A stretch of DNA of 21,810 bases from Amoeboradix gromovi (Eukaryota; Sanchytriomycota; Sanchytriomycetes; Sanchytriales; Sanchytriaceae). The position numbers were made by a program, and so were the translations under genes. Below are positions 9,499 to 16,822 of the stretch, piece after piece (position 1 is the stretch's first letter; each line of letters begins with the position of its first letter). The stretch is from assembly GCA_018985225.1 (NCBI GenBank), contig JADGIF010000087.1, positions 1-21,810 of the forward strand. The letters are read 5' to 3'. The notes below the pieces were generated by a model, which was not told the origin of the DNA, made no database searches, and was given only the letters and a program-made list of their open reading frames with translations.

Positions 9499-10566
9499 AT
9501 GAACTTTTTAGATTTATTATACTCTATACCCATTCTGGTTGTTTATGCTTCTATTCAGATTTCTACAATATTAAGCCCTATGAACTGTTTGGATGATAGA
9601 CCGAGCTCGAGCTTATTTCTATTTATAGCAGACCCGCAGATTGAGGGAATGTACAAACTAAATCAAGGATGGATTGATGCACTTGACTTATATGTCAATG
9701 ACATCTCAATGTCATTGGTATACAGATTGGCGTATTTTCAGTATCAACCAGAATATGTGGTGATTTTAGGAGATCTTTTTAGCTTTCAGCATACTCAGAA
9801 CCCGGAGTTCGAATGGAGATTAAAGCGGTACAAAAGAATGTTCCCTATTTATAATGAGCATTTTTATAATTTGTCGGGAAATCATGATATTGGGTATGGC
9901 TGGGATATGCGAGAATGGATGGTAAAGAGATATGAGTCAGCTTTTGGTCAAACAAACTTCATTGTTAAGACTGCTGAATTTGAAATGATATTTCTTAATT
10001 CGATGGCTCTGGATGGTACATTTGAAGATTCTATTTTCAACAACACATGGAATTTTGTAAAATCCTTACCTGAAAAAGAAAAGCCAAGGTTGTTGTTTAT
10101 GCATATACCATTGTATCCTAGTAACGTCACTTACTGTGAATCGAATAGCTATCGAGAATCAAACGGGTTGTTCCATTTCCAAAACTACTTAACAAAAGAC
10201 TCATCATTATCACTTCTAAATCTTTTAAGCCCAGATTTCGTTATATCCGGGCATAATCACGATGGCTGCTTAAGCGAAATACATAGAAGCCCAGATTATA
10301 AAGTTGAAGAATTTAAGTCTAGAGAACTAAACGGCACTCTGAGAAATACAACTTTTGCGCTTACTGTTAGATCCGTTATGGGTTTATATGATGGTGGGTT
10401 TGCTTTTCTTTCGGTGAGAGGCAGCAAATTTCATTACAAAGAGTGTATATCAGTCAATTTTTTGACGGTCAGAATATTTCTAGTTATTAATTTCATAATA
10501 TTGATTAGTTTTTTGATACTAATTTGCGCCTTTCGCCTTAGTAAATCTTTTAAAGGAGTAAAATAA
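9499..10566 (+). CDS. TED1/CDC1/PGAP5-like metallophosphoesterase (ER/Golgi membrane)
   Basis: This is a calcineurin-like phosphoesterase of the Cdc1/Ted1/PGAP5 group. Studied members remove ethanolamine phosphate from GPI anchors in the ER. The 355-residue protein starts at the first ATG (9499); the frame runs 12 codons further up without another ATG. A hydrophobic signal or anchor covers residues about 5-25. Metal-site motifs appear in order: ADPQ (44-47), GDLF (91-94), GNHD (127-130), H202 in MHIPLY, and GHNHDG (251-256), so the two-metal centre looks intact. A second membrane helix is at about 323-345, leaving a short basic tail. Residues 99-125 fit the insert seen in this family. Which paralogue (Ted1 or Cdc1) cannot be decided. 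It lies 35 bp before the VDAC start. Confidence 0.9.
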   Translation: MNFLDLLYSIPILVVYASIQISTILSPMNCLDDRPSSSLFLFIADPQIEGMYKLNQGWIDALDLYVNDISMSLVYRLAYFQYQPEYVVILGDLFSFQHTQNPEFEWRLKRYKRMFPIYNEHFYNLSGNHDIGYGWDMREWMVKRYESAFGQTNFIVKTAEFEMIFLNSMALDGTFEDSIFNNTWNFVKSLPEKEKPRLLFMHIPLYPSNVTYCESNSYRESNGLFHFQNYLTKDSSLSLLNLLSPDFVISGHNHDGCLSEIHRSPDYKVEEFKSRELNGTLRNTTFALTVRSVMGLYDGGFAFLSVRGSKFHYKECISVNFLTVRIFLVINFIILISFLILICAFRLSKSFKGVK

Positions 10567-10601
10567 TTAAGAAGTGTTGATTCACAATTTATTTTTGTAA
10601 C

Positions 10602-11472
10602 ATGGCAGCTAGTTTCGCAGACATTGGGAAAAGCATTAATGACTTGTTGAGCAAAGACTTGCCAACAGCTATAAAGTTTGATTTCAAGAGCGTCCCGACT
10701 GACAAGAGAGCAGAATTCAAGGTCTCAGGTGCAAAAGACAACAAAGGTAATTTAACAGCGAAGTTGGAACAGACCTACAAAAACGCAGATGGCTTATCAA
10801 TTACTCACTCTTGGTCTACCGATAACAAAATCGGTCTAGACGTTGATTTGAGTGATTCGTTTACAAAGGGCCTTAAATTAGGTGCTGCATCAGGTTTTAA
10901 TACAAACGCAGGAATAGATGCTTTCAAGTTGTCTGCCACTTTAAAGAAGGAGGAATTTCATGTAGTTTTATTTAATTTAGGTCAAGACTACAATTGACGC
11001 TTTCAAGGGCCCAACAGTAGGTTTGGCTGCGAGCGCTGCTATTTCTGCTATTGAAGGCTTGATTGTTGGCACTGACGTCTCTTTTGACACAACCTCTACT
11101 GCTATCGACAAGTACAATTTTGCTATTGGTTATGCTCATCCAGATTATTATGTTGGTGTATTTTCAACCAACCAATTGCAAGATGTATCTGTAGGATACT
11201 ACCACAAAATCAGCTCTGACTTAGAAGCAGGGGCTAAGGCGTTGTGGAAAAGAACTGCTGGCGTTTTGGGAGGAATTGAGTTTGCAACAAAGTACAAATT
11301 GGATGATGTCAATGTTTTGAAGACTAAGATTGACCAAGCAGGAAAATTAGGACTGGGCTTTACTCACCAGTTGAAAGACGGATTCAAGGTTACTGTGGGT
11401 GGTAGTTTCGACACAACTAAGTTGGATGGCGGCTCACATTCAGTTGGCTTGTCATTCAATTTAGAAGCTTGA
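10602..11472 (+). CDS. POR1: Mitochondrial porin VDAC, spliced
   Basis: This is the voltage-dependent anion channel, a 19-strand beta barrel of the mitochondrial outer membrane that passes metabolites such as ATP and ADP. Exons 10602-10961 and 10981-11472 give 283 residues, the usual porin length. The N-terminus (ASFADIGKSINDLLSKDLP) forms the expected amphipathic helix. After it, alternating hydrophobic-polar strands continue to the end, including KFDFKS, FKGPTVGL and a C-terminal KLGLGFTHQL, then HSVGLSFNLEA, as in VDAC. The sequence lacks a cleavable presequence, as expected. The leader carries TGTAAC just before ATG, similar to the ligase gene. Codons look rich in A/T-ending choices with many G-starting ones, fitting high expression. 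Confidence 0.93.
10962..10980 (+). other. 19-nt spliceosomal intron in VDAC gene
   Basis: Sequence GTAGTTTTATTTAATTTAG. Without removal the frame ends at 10997. With removal, exons join between codons to give a continuous 283-residue barrel with FKGPTVGL soon after the junction. TTAAT is placed as in the other introns. Confidence 0.93.
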
Positions 11473-11797
11473 GTAAAAAATTGAATTTTAGATCTTTTGG
11501 TTTCTTGCTTTAACTGTTATTTACACTCTACGCTTAATGTAGATTTAAAATCCTTCCATTTTCGAAGAAGTTCCGCGTTCTTAAACTTTAGACAACTTGT
11601 TACATATCATATTGGTACAATTCTACCTATTTTGCTTTTGAATTGCTCGATTAACTCTCGATGATCTTAATGATGAGACACTTTGCCGTCTGCAAAAATA
11701 TTCTTCACTGTCTCTGCTATGTTTTTACGGATAAACCCTCGCTGTAATAAAACAGCTTGACTATTTTCTTGAATAAATCATTTATCGCGAATTTGTA
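11473..11797. other. Intergenic region after VDAC
   Basis: Nothing recognisable. No open frame of note, no RNA gene and no clear repeat is seen. The VDAC 3' end must lie here, though no AATAAA directly follows its stop; one occurs farther on, at 11774. Confidence 0.35.
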
Positions 11798-11950
11798 CGC
11801 ATTTTTGTATAATTTCAAGGCTTTTCCAGATTTTTTTAATAGCCTAAATACTCGAAATTATTTTCGCAAATGGTAAGTCAATTCTAAAGAAATAACTAAT
11901 AGGTACAGCATACATTCGTCTCAGACTGATAAGCTGGTCCAAACACGAAA

Positions 11951-12137
11951 ATTCGATGCCATGTACAATATAAGGCACTCTAAAGAAAACCAAGTTGGAG
12001 AGCTATTCATGTACATGGACCAGATGGCATCAAGGAACAAATTCGATGCCATGTACGAGGTATGGTACTTTAAAGAAAACCAACTTAGAAACCTGAACCT
12101 GTACAAAGTGTCGTTTGAAGATAGAGACCATATGGCA
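11951..12137 (+). repeat. Direct tandem duplication, about 90 bp, inside pol tail
   Basis: ATTCGATGCCATGTAC occurs at 11951 and again at 12041, and AAAGAAAACCAA follows each at the same distance. Both units read in the same frame, KFDAMY followed by KENQ. Their ends also match (ATGGCATCAAGG against ATGGCAGCAAGG), with the first unit shorter inside. The second unit fits the pol consensus better, so the first is an old tandem duplicate. Confidence 0.8.
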
Positions 12138-12219
12138 GCAAGGGACATATACATCAATTATCTGCATCCTCATTCAATCCCGCCTAAGGGTAGTGCAAGC
12201 GTGAGCAATCACTGCAACG

Positions 12220-12241
12220 GAGAAACTAGCATTAGTTTCTC
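12220..12241 (+). repeat. 9-bp perfect hairpin in LTR-like repeat
   Basis: GAGAAACTA and TAGTTTCTC pair perfectly around a GCAT loop. The equivalent place in the copy at the window end (21569-21583) holds ACTAGC-GCT-GCTAGT, and in fragment B (3802-3814) CTAGC-ATT-GTTAG, so a stem survives with altered sequence. Confidence 0.7.
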
Positions 12242-12310
12242 TGTGGAAATTCTCGATTTTCTCGGAAATCAGGACTTTTAACGAGTACTAATTTGAGCCC
12301 AATCTGTGGA

Positions 12311-12509
12311 CCAATCATAAGAAGAGAGAATGTGAAGAAACCAGGTCATTTAGCAATTCTGACGCACAGAAAGCCCTTTGACAACTGCAAAGAAGATCCG
12401 GTAAAAGATCTGATACGTTTAAAAACAACCTACTTAGCCTAGAGAACCTAAATTTATTGAAGAGGTGTCATTTTACAACACCATTAGGTCAGAAACAGTT
12501 TCAACTATA
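12311..12509. promoter_or_regulatory. Upstream region of the 627-aa gene
   Basis: This is about 200 bp between the truncated repeat and the first ATG at 12510. The coding frame is open back to 12465 but without an ATG. The region presumably holds the promoter. No specific motif is recognised. Confidence 0.35.
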
Positions 12510-14393
12510 ATGGATCAAATATTTCAAGATACATTTTCAATTATAGCAGAACTACAAACTATAGCATCAGAAAAAGGTTCAAAAACCTTTAAAAATGCAT
12601 ATGTTGGATCGGATGGACAGACAGAGTTTAAGAACGAATATGCCGCAACAGACACGGCTACCGAGAGAAAAATACCGATTATTTTGAGTATGGGGAATCT
12701 TAGAATGTCTGCAAGAGGATCAATTGAAAACTTTAACAGCCCTGAATCTCTTAAAATTGAAAATGAACAAACTAGACTAAAGAAGATCAACCCCCCAGAA
12801 GTTTTAATTCGAAAATTAGATTCTATGATTATGGACAGTCCGATCAAGAGCGCGGAAGATTACAATAATGACCCAAAATTTGAGGTAATTATTTCAGAAA
12901 ACAAGGATTTGCAGTCGGGGAACTTGAAAAAGTCCAAGTCTTCTAGTTTAGATGAGTTGAAGAAACTCAGTTTGCGAAAGATTAAAGGCACATTCATGTC
13001 AAATGTGAAGTCGCCACTGAAAGCTCAGGTCGAGCAAAAAAGCCGAAATCAAAAAATTAATCGTTCTGACACGCTGGTTATAGCAAACCCTACCCTGTCT
13101 AACCTTTCAGGTAATATCCTATTGTCCAGGGATCCAACACATATGAATAACATAAACATAGATGCAGAGAGAGATAAAAGCTTTAAAGTCCCAGAAACTG
13201 ATACAACGGTAAGTTCAGTTGATATGCAGGCGCACGCTCGGAAAACTGAACTACTTAGTCCTTCAAAAACACCTAAACTTACTGAGTTAATGATTCAACA
13301 GTTCGAGGATCAGAAAAACCTAATTCATAACCGTCGAATGACTGACTACAAAGGCCCACAGTACCCGTGGAACAATTTGTTTGACCTAGAACCACAACAC
13401 TTCATAGGTGATATTGACAAATATATAAAGTACATAACACAGTACATCGCTTCACCGCAGTTAACGACGAAAAAGTCAGATATTGATGTAAAAAAGCCAT
13501 ATCAAGGATTTTGGTTTTTGTTAAACATATGCAAATTCCCTGCAGAGGCTTTTCCAATAAGACTTTTAACAACAAAAGACATAAACCCGGAGATTAAAAG
13601 ACACCTACTCAAGGATAATGCGGTCTATACATCGTTTAACTTTCTGCTAACCAAAATTGGACCTTTTTTACCTAATAGAGAGACGTGGACATGGATTTGT
13701 TATGCAATTCCTGTACAACCGAGTCACGGATTCGATATAGATACAATCTTAAGTGACCCCTTGCCATTTATAGTAGCTGCGAAGGAATTCAACTTGCCGG
13801 AAATGAAAGATTTATATAAGCTGCTAGACCTAAATGGCAGCAGTTTCGGATTAATAAGCTACATCACTTTGGATATATCTGTCTTTGATATAAAGCATGC
13901 GTATTATCCTCTGGTGCATGACTTCATAGAAGCTAACGTTTATTATTGGATGAACAAAGTATGGCTTCCAATCTTGAAACTTAAACATGAAAAATGGCTC
14001 GATGGATTTTGTGATGAGATTACCAAAGTAGCGATCCCATATATAATTCACAGATTTTTTAGAGTTATAAACTCTAGGTACGGACTGCTGTTTCTTAAAA
14101 ACATCATATTTAACTTTTGCATCAACCCTACATACAATACCTCAAAAACTGCCGTCCCTGATATGACAGAGGGAAATAAAAAGAAACTGAATTCGGCTAT
14201 AGAAAAGTTGCTAAGATCTAGTATGACTTCCAATTACATACCTAAACTTAATGATAGCAGTTTTACTTTTAAACTTGCGTCACAAGAGATCACCGATATT
14301 GTTAAAAACTTTAATTTCATTAAGTACAGTAGACTAGTCGAAACCTCCTTGGTAATAGAAACACTGGCATTGCAACATTTTTATGATCAATAG
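12510..14393 (+). CDS. Unrecognised 627-aa protein with helical C-terminal domain
   Basis: The protein is read from the first ATG (12510). The N-terminal half, to about residue 270, is polar, rich in Ser, Lys and Asn with scattered KSPLK and LSPSKTPK sites, and is probably disordered and phosphorylated. From about 280 (YPWNNLFDLEP) the rest is compact and rich in aromatics. It has many predicted helices (FWFLLNICKFP, TWTWICYAIPV, YYPLVHDFIEANVYYWMNKVW) and looks like one large helical domain ending near the C-terminus. I see no enzyme motif or known domain signature. No intron is needed. Its stop is 12 bp from the end of the convergent tRNA synthetase gene. Length and composition make it a secure gene with unknown function. 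Confidence 0.82.
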   Translation: MDQIFQDTFSIIAELQTIASEKGSKTFKNAYVGSDGQTEFKNEYAATDTATERKIPIILSMGNLRMSARGSIENFNSPESLKIENEQTRLKKINPPEVLIRKLDSMIMDSPIKSAEDYNNDPKFEVIISENKDLQSGNLKKSKSSSLDELKKLSLRKIKGTFMSNVKSPLKAQVEQKSRNQKINRSDTLVIANPTLSNLSGNILLSRDPTHMNNINIDAERDKSFKVPETDTTVSSVDMQAHARKTELLSPSKTPKLTELMIQQFEDQKNLIHNRRMTDYKGPQYPWNNLFDLEPQHFIGDIDKYIKYITQYIASPQLTTKKSDIDVKKPYQGFWFLLNICKFPAEAFPIRLLTTKDINPEIKRHLLKDNAVYTSFNFLLTKIGPFLPNRETWTWICYAIPVQPSHGFDIDTILSDPLPFIVAAKEFNLPEMKDLYKLLDLNGSSFGLISYITLDISVFDIKHAYYPLVHDFIEANVYYWMNKVWLPILKLKHEKWLDGFCDEITKVAIPYIIHRFFRVINSRYGLLFLKNIIFNFCINPTYNTSKTAVPDMTEGNKKKLNSAIEKLLRSSMTSNYIPKLNDSSFTFKLASQEITDIVKNFNFIKYSRLVETSLVIETLALQHFYDQ

Positions 14394-14405
14394 ACTTATT
14401 TTGTT

Positions 14406-16152
14406 TTACTTTTTTTTCTTTTTTGCTTTCATTTCGCCGCTTGCCAGGTCTGACTTTGAGGCCAACTTCTTTTTCTTTCCATCTGGGATAGAAATCAGTT
14501 TAATAATACGATCCCCAGTTTTGTAGCCTAGCATATCATTTACCAATTCACCTACAAAATGCACAATGAAGTTTCCCTTTCTTTCTAGTTGCAACTTGTC
14601 TCCAATTTTTAAATTTTTAAATTCAAATACACCCACAGCACTTGTCTTAGTTAGTTTAAAATACCAAAAATTGAGTCTTTTCTGAGAGAATATCTTCGAT
14701 ATTGTCATTTTCTTCTGGCTTAGGCTTGTTTATTAAATAATCAAAATCAGTCAAAACTAGGTTTTCCAGCTGATACTCTGAAGATTTAGCAAGCCAAGTC
14801 AACTTCTTTGTTTTCTTATAGTCACCTCCCAGGTTTATTCGACCTTTTAATTTGATTATCGAGTTATTGTCCTTAACAATCTCTAGAATTTTAACGTTAC
14901 CCCAATTCATCAAAGTGACTTCTTCGTCTAGAACTAACAATTCAGCATCGACGTATTCAACATAAACTACATTTGTGTATGGCACCTTACGATGACCCAA
15001 AGATTCATTCTTTTGATGATTTAAATGCAGCTTAACAAATGCGGCAGTTTTGGGATTGCCCAAGTCTTCGCTAGACTCAGGATCGGCTAGTAGCTCTAAT
15101 TCAACTAAGGGCTTAGATGTTTCTAAAGCAGTTAGTCTTCCAACGTTGGCATCAATGATCTTTTTATTTAAAGACCAAATCTTGTCCCATTCGCACAAGT
15201 TGTTTTTGCTTGAGTTGCCTTGCATTAATATAAATGTTTTCAGTCCTTCCACGGTCATTCCTCTGTTAATTATCCCTTGGACAGTTGGAAATCTTGGATC
15301 AAACCAAGATTCCACTCTTTTTGTGTCAACAAACCACTGCAATTTACGCTTTGATAACAGAGTATATACAAAGTTTAGTCTAGAAAAGTCAGATATACTT
15401 ACAGGTCTTAATTCTAGCTTTTCAATAAACCACTGGTATTGAGGTGCTCTATCTCTATACTCATTCGTTCTCATAGCATGTGTTACTCCCTCAATGCTAT
15501 CGACAACAGGGCAAGCAAAGTCGTATGTGGGATACACTTTAAACTTATCTTTAGTCTGATGATGCGGTGTAGTGTTGCACCTGTAGATTACAGGATCTCT
15601 TAAACATTTGTTGTTATCATCTATAGAAATTTTAGCACGTAAACAGCAAGTCAAACCATACTCTGTGGCTCTTTTCATCTCATCAAAGTCGCTAAAATTC
15701 TTTTCCAACGACTTGTCTCGACATCTGCTAGCAATACCCTTCATTCTCTGATGCCTCATATCTTCTATCGAAGTGTCATCAACATAAGCCAGATCCAATT
15801 TTATTAGCTTCTCTGCGTAGTCGAGTAAAACTGAGAAATGATCGCTGGTGTGCGAAGTTTTGAAAGGAATAATTCCAAGAGTTTTGCAATCCTGCAAAAT
15901 GGCGTCCTCATAGTCCTGCTTTTCTTTTGTTGGATTAGTGTCATCCATTCTAATTAGTAGCTTACCGTTGTACCTTTTTGCAAAATAGTCGTTTATTAAT
16001 GCTGCCTTTACATGGCCAATATGCATATATCCACTTGGTTCCGGCGGGAAGCGAGTTACGACTTTTCCGTCCTCTGCATTTGCTAGATTAAGCTGCTTTT
16101 CAATTTCGTTATTGTACTGATCAAGACAAGTAAAATCCCATTGAGAATTCAT
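14406..16152 (-). CDS. GUS1: Glutamyl-tRNA synthetase, cytosolic type, spliced
   Basis: This charges tRNA-Glu with glutamate in the cytosol. Exons (minus strand) 16152-14665 and 14645-14406 give 575 residues from the first ATG. Class I motifs are clear: PPEPSGYMHIGH at 36-47 and LSKRK (the KMSKS equivalent) at 266-270, with YDFACPVVDSIEGVTHAMR before it. The anticodon-binding part is the beta-barrel type of eukaryotic and archaeal GluRS/GlnRS, ending in KNLKIGDKLQLERKGNFIVH in the second exon, then a Lys-rich tail. Unlike yeast and animal enzymes it has no GST-like N-terminal domain; only about 30 residues precede the catalytic core. GluRS rather than GlnRS is favoured by the overall match to Gus1. 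It is head-to-head with URA5, 24 bp apart. Confidence 0.93.
14646..14664 (-). other. 19-nt spliceosomal intron in GluRS gene
   Basis: On the coding strand it reads GTATTTTAAACTAACTAAG. Retention ends the protein two codons later. Removal joins KTQFL to TSAVGVFEFKNLKIGD, which continues the conserved C-terminal barrel. It has a textbook CTAAC branch sequence at the same place as TAAT in the others, and AAG rather than TAG at its end. Confidence 0.92.
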
Positions 16153-16176
16153 TTTGTACCAAGGAGTTCTGGGGTG
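16153..16176. promoter_or_regulatory. 24-bp head-to-head gap between GluRS and URA5 starts
   Basis: Only 24 bases separate the two divergent start codons (16152 minus, 16177 plus). Both starts are the first ATG of clearly conserved proteins. Promoters and 5' leaders must therefore overlap the neighbouring coding sequence or be extremely short. Confidence 0.75.
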
Positions 16177-16785
16177 ATGCAAAATAATTTGATTAAAGAA
16201 TGCATTGAAAACAATTGTTTATTATTCGGAGACTTCACTTTGAAGTCGGGTAAAAAGTCTTCTTTTTTTTTCAATGCCACGTTTGACAATGGAAGATTAC
16301 TCTACTTAATAGCTGAAGCCTATGCAGATCATTTATATACTATTTTGAAAGCCGATTTGAGTAACTATACTCTTTTTGGTGCTGCATATAAAGGGATTCC
16401 TTTAGTTAGTGCAATTGGTTCACTATTGTATTCAAAACACAAAATCATCTGTAACATTGTCTTCAACCGCAAGGAAAAGAAAGATCACGGTGAAGGTGGT
16501 AATTTTGTTGGTAAAATTCTATGTGATAAGCTAATCGTAATAGACGATGTACTAACAAAAGGTACTGCCCTGCATCAAGTTATTACAATGATAAAGCAAG
16601 AATTTCCAGCTGTAAAAATAGATAGGGCATTAATTCTTTTGGATAGAATGGAAGTAGTAAAATCTACAACTGCAAAGGAAATTTTAGTTAGAGAGACTGG
16701 CATAAAAATAGATTCTTTGATCTGTTTGAAAGACATTATTCAGTATCTTAAGGATACCAATAAGGACACAAATCTCTTAGAATAA
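16177..16785 (+). CDS. URA5: Orotate phosphoribosyltransferase
   Basis: This catalyses orotate plus PRPP to orotidine 5'-phosphate in de novo pyrimidine synthesis, in the cytosol. The 202 residues are a little shorter than yeast Ura5. The start is the first ATG in frame and gives a family-like N-terminus (CLLFGDFTLKSGKKSSFFFN, residues 14-33). FGAAYKGIPL at 67-76 follows, then the flexible catalytic loop FNRKEKKDHGEGG (96-108). The PRPP-binding motif VIDDVLTKGTA is at 121-131, with TKGT where TAGT is usual. It is a stand-alone transferase, not fused to OMP decarboxylase as in animals, which again points to fungi. The stop codon overlaps an AATAAA. HIBCH follows after 37 bp on the same strand. 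Confidence 0.95.
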   Translation: MQNNLIKECIENNCLLFGDFTLKSGKKSSFFFNATFDNGRLLYLIAEAYADHLYTILKADLSNYTLFGAAYKGIPLVSAIGSLLYSKHKIICNIVFNRKEKKDHGEGGNFVGKILCDKLIVIDDVLTKGTALHQVITMIKQEFPAVKIDRALILLDRMEVVKSTTAKEILVRETGIKIDSLICLKDIIQYLKDTNKDTNLLE

Positions 16786-16822
16786 ACTTTTTCTTTGTCA
16801 ATTTTTTGTCACATTCTCCACA

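Larger units (their letters stand above)
11798..12310 (+). mobile_element. Decayed Ty1/copia-like retrotransposon: pol 3' end plus LTR start (copy C)
   Basis: The frame is open from 11877 to 12281 and reads into the LTR-like part. Its left part shares SKEITN and YSIHSS with the frame at 21199-21423. Then NKFDAMYEVWYFKENQL, LNLYKV and HMAARD follow in the order of the copia pol end (K-x-ID-x-x-Y-x-x-x-[KR]E, then V-x-T-x-x-Q-x-AD). A purine-rich AAGGGTAG comes before TG at 12194, where the LTR would begin, and the LTR part matches 21540-21640 closely to about 12290. No full LTR end follows, so the copy is truncated. The repeat is certain; the copia assignment is by eye. Confidence 0.55.

Noticed and set aside
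12465-12509. Upstream extension of the 627-aa protein from GTG
   Set aside because: No ATG; the first ATG at 12510 is adopted.
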